DNA of 64,000 nt from Psychrobacter sp. UBA3483 (GCF_002377905.1 NZ_DFQS01000033.1:1-64000), one strand, 5' to 3'; positions 27,524 through 35,975 are shown, numbered from the stretch's first letter. The notes: generated from the sequence alone by a model not told the origin. A program made the numbers and translations.

Positions 27524-27946
27524 CTATCTTCTATTTACTTGAGGCAAAGGTTTATCTAACTGCTGATTAAGCAAAGTCATATCCACTTTCGGCATCATAT
27601 AAGCATTATGCTGCCATCTAACAAACTGTTCTAGTAACTTCTCATTCTGACTTTCAAGTCGCTTTACTTTAGCTTCTAGCATGGCAATTTGTTTTTTAGC
27701 AAAATCCAAAGTAATATCCGATGTTTCACTATTTTTAGCTTCTTTTAAGCTTTCTTTTCGCTCTCTAAAAGCCTCAACTAATACTTTGTATGCCATTAGG
27801 GTATGGCGACTAATTGTATCCTCACCCAATACCTTAGCAAGCTGCTTAGCATACCTATCCCATGTTAACTTACCACTCCAACTATCTAGCTCGTGCAACG
27901 CAACTTTCAGAGTTTTCTCTGTAATAATATTTTTAGGCATTTTCAA
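27524..27946 (-). CDS. Small coiled-coil protein of the recombinase operon
   Basis: A 140 aa protein with a helical N-terminal half (TLKVALHELDSWSG, YAKQLAKVLG) that could bind DNA and a coiled coil at residues about 80-108 (KKQIAMLEAKVKRLESQNEK). It is the fourth gene of the recombinase operon and overlaps the 696 aa gene by 14 bases. Small proteins in the same position accompany Tn554 (TnpC) and gamma-mobile-trio elements (GmtX); they are thought to assist or orient recombination. The resemblance is in size, position and helical make-up; I cannot confirm homology by eye. Confidence 0.75.
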   Translation of the reverse strand: MKMPKNIITEKTLKVALHELDSWSGKLTWDRYAKQLAKVLGEDTISRHTLMAYKVLVEAFRERKESLKEAKNSETSDITLDFAKKQIAMLEAKVKRLESQNEKLLEQFVRWQHNAYMMPKVDMTLLNQQLDKPLPQVNRR

Positions 27947-30023
27947 TCCCTAATAGTGATTTAAGTGTAGTTTCTTCAATGTAATCTTCGCTGTTGGCTG
28001 TAACCTGTAAATCATTCTGTTCTAGCGCACGTTTGATTGGACTAGGGTCATGGTCTGGTGGAATCCACAAAATAGCTCCTTCAGCCGTATCCTCTGACTC
28101 AAGCAATACGCGCTGCGTGCGAATATGTGCCAACTTCCAACTAAGGTGAGTCACCCATCTATTAGCACCAAAATGACCGCTAATTTCATCACGCTCTGCT
28201 TTTTTAAACTGAGACTCCACTTGGTCTTCTAGCCTAATAATGCTTTCTAAAGTGCTGGGCATCCCCTTGATACACACATGCTCTTTACATGTCATGCACT
28301 CACCACCTTTAGTACAGGGTGACATAGCATAATCATGAGTACACATGCCATATTCTGTAACATCAGCGATACCAATACGGTTTAAACCTAAGTCTGTATA
28401 GCTTACTGGTAAATTAAGTTTTATAGCTTGAAGCGCCGTCGGACGTTCATTAAACTCTATGACACTTCTAACTTGTTGCTCTCGCTCTTCGCTAGTTCGA
28501 AGATCATAATGACGGTTGTCGTTTATCCTTGCTCGTCCTGCCCATCGCGCTAACTGCCATGCATCCATACCTCCACGCTCAGCGTTAGTGGATAGCCAAA
28601 CACGAATTTGATGTGAAGTTAGACGAATCTCAGATCCATCTTCGTCTTTATAACCCATTCTTTGAAAAAGTGTTTTAGGCGGATTCCCAAGTTTGTCTCG
28701 GATAGCTAGTTGAGCATTTAATTCGTTAACCGTAGGCAGACGCCATGAGAAAGCTCTGACAGCAAACTGATTATGGAACTCGCGATCACGTATAAGGACT
28801 AGAGACTCCCATATTGGACGTTCAATTGACTGTAAATTTGGCCAACTTGAGTTTCTGTATTCTTCTAATGTGTATTTAGCTAGCGCTGTATATGTAGGGC
28901 TTCCACTAGACCTTAAACTTTCTATCCATTTAGTCTTTCTTTGACCGATATAGTCCCAAGCTTCATCAGAGTGTAGATCTATATTCTTATACAACAACCC
29001 TTCTGTAGTAGCTCTTGAGAAGTTCATTGCACATGCAAATTCGTATGCATTTAACTTTCTATTCTCAGAAAAATCATTTGAAGTACAGCAGTCTTCGTGA
29101 CGCAAGAAGGTATTATGATTTTCGTAGGCAAATCTAGCAGCATCTCGTGCAGGCTGCCCAATCTCAATTAGCCTTCTATGAGCCTCTAAAACAGTTTCTT
29201 CAAGGTCTTTAGGAACCCACTTGATTGTATGACCGAAGCCCTTTTTAGCATACCATCTGACACCTAACGCTCCATTTTCGCCTCGGTGAATACAATCAAC
29301 CGTTAATTCCGAAAGTTCGCCACCTCTTCCAGGTGCAAACATTAGCAGTGCTACAATACTAGACCAATACTTGTCTTCTTGATTATCAGCTTTTGCAAAA
29401 CTATCTGCCAAAGCTAACATTTGATGCATACTTGGACAACGTGTATCCTGCCATTCTATAGATTCTTTGTCAGTTCTTTCGGCTTTTGCGCCTACTTTAG
29501 GCCAAGGATTTACCCATGCCTGTAGTGTAGGTACAAACCTCTTATCCCGAATGAAATCAAGCAGAATTTGAATTTGGTAACCTACTTTATTTCTGCGGTC
29601 ATCATTAGTTATCCGAAGCGTAGTTAGTTCATTCACCTTACTAAGGACTAAACCGTCAACTTTTAATATATCGGCATCATCATGAACCTCAAACAAAGCA
29701 TCATGAATTAGGCGTAAAGCGACCATCTTATTAGTAACACTTGAAACAGCTTTGATGCTTTGGTTGTAACGAATATAAGATTTTGCGAAAGATAGGAAAG
29801 GTTCTTCTAAAGGATCAAAGTTAGCAGGATTCGAAACTTCACGATATTTTGAAAAGGTCATTGCTATTGAACGCCCTTTTTGTTCGTGTTTCCAGTTATT
29901 ACTCTGCCAACCGCCCTGATCATCATAGAGCGTCAATTTATCACGACAATCGACAATAAAACTCTCTAAGTTCCTTTTAGCTGTTAGCTCGTCTTTAGGT
30001 TGAAAATGAATAACATTAGACAT
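27933..30023 (-). CDS. Tyrosine recombinase 3 of the element (696 aa)
   Basis: A 696 aa integrase-like protein. The tyrosine recombinase residues are all visible: Arg233 in PGRGGELSEL, His471 and Arg474 in HQIRVW, Trp494 in the second histidine position (ARWAGR) and the nucleophile Tyr506 in NRHYDLR. After the catalytic part, residues about 560-600 hold a cysteine/histidine cluster (GMCTHDYAMSPC, CMTCKEHVC) likely to bind zinc. Its length, about twice that of phage integrases, and the zinc cluster resemble the large recombinases of Tn554-like and gamma-mobile-trio elements. It overlaps its upstream and downstream neighbours by 8 and 14 bases. Confidence 0.88.
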   Translation of the reverse strand: MSNVIHFQPKDELTAKRNLESFIVDCRDKLTLYDDQGGWQSNNWKHEQKGRSIAMTFSKYREVSNPANFDPLEEPFLSFAKSYIRYNQSIKAVSSVTNKMVALRLIHDALFEVHDDADILKVDGLVLSKVNELTTLRITNDDRRNKVGYQIQILLDFIRDKRFVPTLQAWVNPWPKVGAKAERTDKESIEWQDTRCPSMHQMLALADSFAKADNQEDKYWSSIVALLMFAPGRGGELSELTVDCIHRGENGALGVRWYAKKGFGHTIKWVPKDLEETVLEAHRRLIEIGQPARDAARFAYENHNTFLRHEDCCTSNDFSENRKLNAYEFACAMNFSRATTEGLLYKNIDLHSDEAWDYIGQRKTKWIESLRSSGSPTYTALAKYTLEEYRNSSWPNLQSIERPIWESLVLIRDREFHNQFAVRAFSWRLPTVNELNAQLAIRDKLGNPPKTLFQRMGYKDEDGSEIRLTSHQIRVWLSTNAERGGMDAWQLARWAGRARINDNRHYDLRTSEEREQQVRSVIEFNERPTALQAIKLNLPVSYTDLGLNRIGIADVTEYGMCTHDYAMSPCTKGGECMTCKEHVCIKGMPSTLESIIRLEDQVESQFKKAERDEISGHFGANRWVTHLSWKLAHIRTQRVLLESEDTAEGAILWIPPDHDPSPIKRALEQNDLQVTANSEDYIEETTLKSLLGIENA

Positions 30024-31608
30024 TTACTATTCTCTCCTCTGACTTGATAGCTTCACACATAAGAACGACTTGTTGTACAGCAAGTAGTAACCTGTCTGTT
30101 GATTGAATAACGTTTTGTGAAATACCTAGCTCCTCTTGTTTTTTTCTTTCTGCTAAGACTTCCGTGAGAACATTAGTATGAGGAGCTTCTAACCAAGGTT
30201 GAAAATTTATGCAGGTATAGCATGCTCTATACCCAGATGCACAAAAGGAATGCGTTCCACAATTACCCACGTTTTCAGAAGCTCTATTCTTAACCCTGCT
30301 ATTAGGGTCGTTTGCCCTAATAGCATCTCTTTCAGAAGAAATTAGTTTTCCCGCAAATGCCTGCGCTAGCGGCGCTAATATTGGAGCCATCACTTCATCA
30401 ATCTGTTGGGCAGTTTCTTCGGTGTTTTCTACATAAATACCAATATTTTGAGTATCCGAGTGATCTAATGCCGCCGCTAAAGCAACACCTGTTATTCCTC
30501 TACGTGTAAGATTAGTACCTTTTGTATATCTGAACCTATAAGCCGTAAAATTAATAAAATCCCCAGTTCTCTCAGAATAAGCGGTATTTTTAATAGATAC
30601 TCCTTTAAGCAAGGAGATGGCATTGCTTCTTGTCATATGTAGATAGTCAGGCAAATCATTTAACTTTTTAACTAAATCTTTTTCATCTACTATCTCAATT
30701 AGCCTAGATTCTTCTAAAAAAATGGGAATCTCACACTGTATTTTTGGATGCAGAGTAATCCCTAAATTTTTTTCAATTAGCTTTATTGATTCATTACGTT
30801 TGTTATTCAAAATAAGGTATAAATCTTCGTTGATTGTGAAAGGTGTAAACTGTTCTCTAAAACCAAATCCACGTTGCTTAGCCCTAGGGCAGTTAATAAT
30901 ATAATCGTGCCCATGACTATCCTCACGGTAAATAATGTCTTTTGACCTCAAAGAGCGAATTTGAACAGTTCGACGACCAGTGAATGCTAGTACCATGAAG
31001 AAAGAATACTCTGTGAGGTTCAGTAATTTTGTATTGAATGCATTTGACGCCCAATCAATTAAGGATCCTAACTCATTATGAGTTAACGGCCCAGAATGTG
31101 GACATGCTCCTTTAACCGCCTTACCTTTTGCAAAGCCTTTAAGTTTTAATTCATCTAAGTAATTCATTACTACTTTATTAATACCTGCAAAGCGCCACTC
31201 ATACCAAGATAGTAGGAACCCTTTTAAAGCGCCTAACTTGTGCTCATCAACTGAATCAAGTGAAGCTCTATAATTAGACAAAGCCTCTACTGTTATCCTG
31301 TCATCAGTATTGGCTTTCATAAAGAGATTAAAGTTATTAAACATATTGAAGGTATGCATTGCTGAAAGCTCTTCTGCATATCGACACAAAGCTTCCTTAA
31401 AGCTATGTTTTAACTCTCTATTCATAGGTGTGAGACGTTTGAAATATATAACAGTGGAGCCATCTAAACGCCACTCATCATTATCAAAATCAAAAGTATA
31501 TCCGCCTTTACTAATATGTCGTATAGGAACTTTTAATTCTGTTGTTTCAAAATCATCATGGGCTTCTGAATCACCATTATTTTTTAATAAGCCATTCATG
31601 CTATGCAT
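30016..31608 (-). CDS. Tyrosine recombinase 2 of the element (530 aa)
   Basis: A 530 aa integrase-like protein. Candidate catalytic residues are Arg213 in TGRRTVQIR, a lysine in the beta-hairpin (RAKQRG), Arg360, His383 and nucleophile Tyr392 in DHSDTQNIGIYVE. The usual histidine of HxxR is a tyrosine here (Tyr357 in YRFRYTKG). That position varies in the family, so activity is not excluded, but it sets this protein apart from the other two. The C-terminal region (CGTHSFCASGYRACYTC) is a cysteine-rich, probably zinc-binding module. It overlaps the first recombinase gene and the third by 8 bases each. Start could be residue 1 or Met4. Confidence 0.87.
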   Translation of the reverse strand: MHSMNGLLKNNGDSEAHDDFETTELKVPIRHISKGGYTFDFDNDEWRLDGSTVIYFKRLTPMNRELKHSFKEALCRYAEELSAMHTFNMFNNFNLFMKANTDDRITVEALSNYRASLDSVDEHKLGALKGFLLSWYEWRFAGINKVVMNYLDELKLKGFAKGKAVKGACPHSGPLTHNELGSLIDWASNAFNTKLLNLTEYSFFMVLAFTGRRTVQIRSLRSKDIIYREDSHGHDYIINCPRAKQRGFGFREQFTPFTINEDLYLILNNKRNESIKLIEKNLGITLHPKIQCEIPIFLEESRLIEIVDEKDLVKKLNDLPDYLHMTRSNAISLLKGVSIKNTAYSERTGDFINFTAYRFRYTKGTNLTRRGITGVALAAALDHSDTQNIGIYVENTEETAQQIDEVMAPILAPLAQAFAGKLISSERDAIRANDPNSRVKNRASENVGNCGTHSFCASGYRACYTCINFQPWLEAPHTNVLTEVLAERKKQEELGISQNVIQSTDRLLLAVQQVVLMCEAIKSEERIVNV

Positions 31609-32896
31609 CCTTGTGTATAAATTCAGACCAATGCTCTATATCTTCACGCATAACTCGATCTGCTTCTTCCCTTATATGTCTTAAATTATATCCCTCAGCA
31701 GTACTCTCAGAACTCCATCCATTAAGATCCTTTCTAATTTGCATCTCTTTTTTTTCGTTTATTGAATCTATGCTTGAGTTTCCTTTTGCTGCTGCATTTA
31801 TCGCATCTATACGCTTTGAAAGGTTATAATTAAAATTATGTCGAAACCCGTGTCTTGTTATTTCTTCAAGTAAATCTGGGCTAACTGCTATTGCAGGCTT
31901 AAGAATACGATTAACAAACGTACTATTAGATATTGGTTTACCATAATAGTTACCACGTTTATGAGTGACAAAGATATAAGGGTGTCCTTTAGCTTTATCT
32001 GTAGCAGCACGATTTTCCATAATGTAGCTTTTTAATCGTTCAACGAGAGTTGCACTAACAGGGATTCTACGTTCTCTCGTTTTAGCTACTGGCTGCATTT
32101 TTCTAGGGTCTTCAACGGCATCATGACGTCTCACAACTGAAATAGCATTATCATAGAAATCTATGTCATCAATTTGCAACGCTAAGATTTCACCTGCTCT
32201 CATACCTGTATTATTCATGACTTCAAATATAATTGCATTGCGTAACTTGACGTCTATACCTTTAAAAGGGTTATCAGGTGAATCTTCTTTCACTATCTCT
32301 AATATTCTAGAAAAGGCTTCAGGTGGTGCAGACTTTGAATTAGGGTCAGCAGCAAGACCTTTTCCTTTGTTACCCTTGGGCTTATTAGATAATAGGGAAT
32401 TATTCATGTTAGTAATTGAAGTTGACACACTCTCATTTACTAGTTTGTTTTTTAGTAAGACTCGGACTATAAAGTCTAAGTAGGAAGCTATATGTGACAT
32501 TCTATTTGAAGCATGGTTACTAGAAACACTTTGAATAGGCATAAAGTTCGCAGCTGATGCTGACGGAAACCTTACTACGTTGCTCTTTGATCTTTTTAAC
32601 CAACTCCTTAAGCTTCTACTATCTAGCATACAATGATCACGAATAGAGTAGACATCTTCATTACTTAAGAATTTAGAATCTATAAACTCTTCTATAAGGT
32701 TTCTATTGTTTATCTCTTCCCATAGTTTAAGGTGTATCAAATGCCCAAGAGTATTGATAATTGCGGATTGTGTTTGAGAAGGTCTTAGCTTCTCTGTCAC
32801 ATATAATGTAACCCAATAGTCAGGAGTACCATCTGAATCCATTAGCATTGGATATCTTTCCCCATTACTAAATATTAAGTTCTTAATCTGAGCCAT
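31601..32896 (-). CDS. Tyrosine recombinase 1 of the element (431 aa)
   Basis: A 431 aa site-specific integrase with a complete catalytic set: Arg233 (TGMRAGE), a lysine in VAKTRERRIP, His349 and Arg352 (HGFRHNF), Trp394 (NGWSSES) and nucleophile Tyr403 (EGYNLRH). The N-terminal about 170 residues form the helical core-binding domain. It is first of four overlapping genes and so likely the lead recombinase. A TATAAT-like hexamer (complement of 32948-32953) lies about 50 bases upstream, and an AAAGG ribosome site overlaps a TTAATCAAC motif, which could allow the recombinases to control their own expression. Confidence 0.9.
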   Translation of the reverse strand: MAQIKNLIFSNGERYPMLMDSDGTPDYWVTLYVTEKLRPSQTQSAIINTLGHLIHLKLWEEINNRNLIEEFIDSKFLSNEDVYSIRDHCMLDSRSLRSWLKRSKSNVVRFPSASAANFMPIQSVSSNHASNRMSHIASYLDFIVRVLLKNKLVNESVSTSITNMNNSLLSNKPKGNKGKGLAADPNSKSAPPEAFSRILEIVKEDSPDNPFKGIDVKLRNAIIFEVMNNTGMRAGEILALQIDDIDFYDNAISVVRRHDAVEDPRKMQPVAKTRERRIPVSATLVERLKSYIMENRAATDKAKGHPYIFVTHKRGNYYGKPISNSTFVNRILKPAIAVSPDLLEEITRHGFRHNFNYNLSKRIDAINAAAKGNSSIDSINEKKEMQIRKDLNGWSSESTAEGYNLRHIREEADRVMREDIEHWSEFIHKDA

Positions 32897-32908
32897 GTGA
32901 CAAACCTT

Positions 32909-32917
32909 TTAATCAAC
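32909..32917. repeat. TTAATCAAC motif over the ribosome site of recombinase 1
   Basis: One of the element's nine-base motifs. On the minus strand it reads GTTGATTAA and runs straight into AAAGG, the ribosome site of the 431 aa gene. A partial copy (TTAATCATG) follows at 32919-32927. Confidence 0.5.
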
Positions 32918-32947
32918 AATTAATCATGTATGTTATTCATGGATCTA

Positions 32948-32953
32948 TTATAA
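32948..32953 (-). promoter_or_regulatory. Candidate -10 box of the recombinase operon
   Basis: The minus strand reads TATAAT about 50 bases before the ATG of the 431 aa gene. No good -35 box stands 17 bases upstream, so this is tentative. Confidence 0.3.
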
Positions 32954-32976
32954 ACTATTTTTATTCTTTAGATATA

Positions 32977-33003
32977 GAAAAAGGGTCTATTTACATAGAC
33001 CCT
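32977..33003 (-). terminator. Intrinsic terminator between ssb and the recombinase operon
   Basis: AGGGTCTA and TAGACCCT form a perfect eight-pair stem with a six-base loop; the minus strand then runs CTTTTTC. It can stop leftward transcripts from ssb before they enter the element. Confidence 0.75.
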
Positions 33004-33010
33004 ATCTAAT

Positions 33011-33019
33011 TTAATCAAC
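33011..33019. repeat. TTAATCAAC motif at the right end of the element
   Basis: Nine-base motif seven bases inside the right 12-bp inverted repeat. Part of the five-copy set described at the left end. Confidence 0.5.
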
Positions 33020-33026
33020 AGTTTGG

Positions 33027-33038
33027 ATTTATGTATTC
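33027..33038 (-). repeat. Right candidate terminal inverted repeat
   Basis: ATTTATGTATTC is the exact complement of the left repeat. It ends one base before the ssb stop codon, so the element would sit immediately downstream of ssb. Confidence 0.45.
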
Positions 33039-33039
33039 G

Positions 33040-33684
33040 TTAAAAAGGAATATCATCATCTACCGGACCGTCAGGCATTGCCGTCGGTTTTGTTTGGGCA
33101 GGTTTATTAAATTGGTTCTGCTGTGCAGGCGCATTTTGATTATTAAAGCTGTTTTGGTTGCTACCCTGAGCGCCGCCTTGGTTATAACCGCCTTGTTGGT
33201 TATTTCCCTGTTGGCCATAGTTATTTTGGCCACCTTGGTTTTGGTTCTGACCAGCAAAACCGCCGCCCTGATTGCCATAGCCGCCTTGGTTCTGATATTG
33301 ATTCGAGCCTTGAGCGCCACCAAAGCCGCCGCCATCATTACTACCGCCAGTCGCACCATCAAGCATTTGCATTTGCTCAGCACGAATCTCGGTAATATAA
33401 CGGTCTTGGCCGTTAGGATCTTGGTATTTACGCGTACGCAAGCTACCTTCGATATAAACCTTACTGCCTTTACGCAAATATTGTGCTGCGATTTCACCTA
33501 GACGGTTAAACAATGAAATGCGATGCCATTCCGTCGCTTCTCTTTTTTCACCGCTTTGCTTGTCAGTCCACTGCTCTGAGGTGGCAACCGAAATGTTGGT
33601 CACGCTACCGCCATTACTGAATTGGCGAGCCTCGGGGTCTGCTCCAAGGTTACCGATGATGATAACTTTATTAACTCCGCGCAT
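33040..33684 (-). CDS. ssb: Single-stranded DNA-binding protein
   Basis: A 214 aa SSB. The OB-fold occupies the first about 110 residues (MRGVNKVIIIGNLGADPEAR, WHRISLFNRLGEIAAQYLRKG). A long Gly/Gln/Asn-rich linker follows (about residues 112-205), and the protein ends in the conserved acidic tip DDDIPF that recruits repair and replication partners. It coats single-stranded DNA in replication, recombination and repair. The gene lies next to a YajR-like transporter gene and near uvrA. Its stop codon touches the right end of the mobile element. Confidence 0.96.
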   Translation of the reverse strand: MRGVNKVIIIGNLGADPEARQFSNGGSVTNISVATSEQWTDKQSGEKREATEWHRISLFNRLGEIAAQYLRKGSKVYIEGSLRTRKYQDPNGQDRYITEIRAEQMQMLDGATGGSNDGGGFGGAQGSNQYQNQGGYGNQGGGFAGQNQNQGGQNNYGQQGNNQQGGYNQGGAQGSNQNSFNNQNAPAQQNQFNKPAQTKPTAMPDGPVDDDIPF

Positions 33685-33792
33685 AATATCGTCCTTTTAC
33701 TTATAAATAATTTGTTTGCCAGCTTTAATCGAGTATTTAATATAGAGTATGAATACTAGCAGTAATATGACTTCACTTTAACCATTTTTCTG

Positions 33793-35157
33793 TTAAATAT
33801 CTAGGGGGCTTTGCGCTAAATGCGACAGCTCTTGTCGTGCAGAATCTGTCAATTGCGTTTTATCCAATTTTAAATAAGCGACCTGCTCTTTTGCCATCAC
33901 GACCAGCTCATCAACGCCGTCTACCGCCAGCATTTGCCGTGACCAGTCTTGGATATTAATATCTTTGGGAATGGTCACCGTGGTGCTTGATAAATACGGT
34001 GGATCAGCAATCGGAATAATCAGCAGCAATGCCGCGCCCATAATGACAGCCAATACGCCCCACGCCAGTAAATTCGGCTGGGTTAACAATAAACCGCCCA
34101 TCGCCCCGCCAACAAAAGCACCAAAGAACTGACTCGATGAGTTTAGCCCCATCGCCGTGGCTTTATTAGCGACTGGCGCACGCTTCGATATCCATGAGGG
34201 AATGGTCGCTTCGAGTAAATTAAAGCCCATAAAGTACAGCAACAAGCCTAGAATAATACCAACCCCGACCTGACTACCAAGTGCTAATAATGCCAGAGCC
34301 GCGGTCATCAAGGCAATCGCTGCCAAAAATACTTGGCGCATTTTGCGTTTCTTTTCAGCAATAATAATAAAGGGTATCGCTACGGCAAAACCAATAAATA
34401 ATAACGGCAAATAAACCAAACCCTGCTGACGTACCGATAAACCAAGTACCTCACTAAGCTGATGCGGCAAGATAACGAAGATAGCCGTCATGGTTAAATG
34501 CAGGGCAAAAATACCGATATGCAAACGGTTTAAATCGCCAATTTTTAGCACATCAGCCAATTGCTGACCAATCGACTTGTTATCGAGGTTGTGCTTAAGC
34601 ACGCGTAGCGGCGTCGGTACGAACAATAATAATAACATCGCTAAAACAGCGAAACCAGCGGTGAGCCAAAACAGCCCTGAGATGCCTAGCGAGCCGACCA
34701 ATAAAGGCCCGAAGGCAAAGGCCAGCATAATAGAGGTAGCAATGGTCAAACCCATGGTCGCCATCGCTTTGGTGCGCATCTCTTCACGCGTCACATCAGC
34801 AAGTAGTGCCATCAATACCGCCGATACCGCGCCACTGCCTGCCAGCGCTCGCCCAATAATAACCTCGTAAATATCAGTGGCATTGGCAGCGATGATGCCG
34901 CCAATAGCAAATAATATAAGCCCCAAAAAGATAATCGGCTTACGCGGAAATTTATCCGCGGCAAGGCTCATTGGTATTTGAAATAACGCTTGCCCGAGCC
35001 CATAAATACCGACCGCCAAACCAATCAGAAACGGCGTTGCGTGCGCATAATTATCACCATACACCGAAAACACGGGCACAATCATAAACAGGCCAATCAT
35101 CCGTAAGGCGAAGATACCACCGACCCCAATAATTGCCCGTTTTTCTACGCTATTCAT
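33793..35157 (-). CDS. YajR-like MFS transporter
   Basis: A 454 aa protein with 12 predicted membrane helices of the major facilitator superfamily. The motif A loop between helices 2 and 3 reads SLAADKFPRKPIIFLG. The last about 65 residues (TTVTIPKDINIQDWSRQML onward) are soluble and fit the ferredoxin-like YAM domain, which with the length points to YajR (also 454 aa in E. coli). The substrate of YajR is not known. The gene is 108 bases from ssb on the same strand and divergent from uvrA. Confidence 0.83.
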   Translation of the reverse strand: MNSVEKRAIIGVGGIFALRMIGLFMIVPVFSVYGDNYAHATPFLIGLAVGIYGLGQALFQIPMSLAADKFPRKPIIFLGLILFAIGGIIAANATDIYEVIIGRALAGSGAVSAVLMALLADVTREEMRTKAMATMGLTIATSIMLAFAFGPLLVGSLGISGLFWLTAGFAVLAMLLLLFVPTPLRVLKHNLDNKSIGQQLADVLKIGDLNRLHIGIFALHLTMTAIFVILPHQLSEVLGLSVRQQGLVYLPLLFIGFAVAIPFIIIAEKKRKMRQVFLAAIALMTAALALLALGSQVGVGIILGLLLYFMGFNLLEATIPSWISKRAPVANKATAMGLNSSSQFFGAFVGGAMGGLLLTQPNLLAWGVLAVIMGAALLLIIPIADPPYLSSTTVTIPKDINIQDWSRQMLAVDGVDELVVMAKEQVAYLKLDKTQLTDSARQELSHLAQSPLDI

Positions 35158-35975
35158 ACTTGCCTCACTGGTTCATCATTGCTGGTTTATCACTGCGGCT
35201 TGCTGGTATTATCACGCCTTTATCAAGGCGTTAGCCTACAAATTAAGCCCACTAGTATAAGTCATTCGCCGTTTGCTTGCCGAAACTTTTATCTTACTGC
35301 TGCAGCCGCACGGTTGGCCTCTATTTGCGCTTTTTATGGAGGCGATAATTTTGTTACCAAGTGCATCTAATGGCTCATTACACCTTGAATAATGCCGCTG
35401 CCATGACAATAAAGTAAGACGTTGACAAGATACTTGCCTTGACCGTATGGCTGTTCTTAAACTGATTTTAATGATACAGATTTATAGCAAGTATATTGGT
35501 TTTTAAAGCAGCCAAGCTTTTAAGAAATACGATATTTAAAATAATAAAATCTAAAGTAGCATGACATAAACAACCAATATTTAAAGAAGCAGTGCTTACA
35601 ACTAACAATATTCAAAACCGACATTTTTTCGCAAACCATGCGGAAAAACAAAGCTGGATTCAATCTATAACAAAGCACTTATGTTAGTTAACAAACATTT
35701 CATTTAGATTGTTTTAATGATTTTAAGGTTAAGACGTAAGTTGGCTTTGAACGTTACGCTTATATAAACCTACATCACTGGCGCTTTATGAAAAAAATTA
35801 GCGTATGAAAAACCATTTTATAACTGTTGCTTTATTAAGAAAATTTCGTCTTAACGGCAGATTTTTATAAAGCCATAGCAACTTAACAACCAAATATGCT
35901 TTTAACAGCCCTTCCACTAACTATATTTAACGCTTAGATTTTATATACCATTAGCAAATAGGAAACCTATCAACG
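35158..35975. other. Long divergent intergenic region between the MFS gene and uvrA
   Basis: About 820 bases. Both genes start from it, so it must hold their promoters. It is AT-rich. A 63-codon frame at 35179-35370 has no ribosome site or recognisable features. I looked for an E. coli-type LexA box near uvrA and did not find a convincing one. I see no tRNA or clear small RNA. Confidence 0.5.

Larger units (their letters stand above)
22819..33038 (-). mobile_element. Multi-recombinase mobile element carrying a type III restriction-modification system
   Basis: About 10.2 kb between hns and ssb. It holds, on one strand, three overlapping tyrosine recombinase genes and a small coiled-coil gene, followed by mod and res. 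The ends proposed here are a 12-bp perfect inverted repeat, GAATACATAAAT at 22819-22830 and its complement at 33027-33038, with copies of TTAATCAAC just inside. Known relatives in design are Tn554 (tnpABC), recombinase-in-trio elements and gamma-mobile-trio islands, which often carry defence cargo. The DNA is more AT-rich than its flanks. Gene content makes an element near certain; the exact boundaries are my inference. Confidence 0.7.

Noticed and set aside
22974..33060. Duplication of the ssb 3' end at the left side of the element
   Set aside because: TTAAAATACATC near 22974 shares only a few bases with the ssb end; not convincing as an attachment-site duplication.
35179..35370. 63-codon frame in the MFS-uvrA spacer
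   Set aside because: No ribosome site or protein-like pattern; low support.
35700..35975. LexA-type SOS box before uvrA
   Set aside because: No CTG-N10-CAG palindrome of good quality was found.
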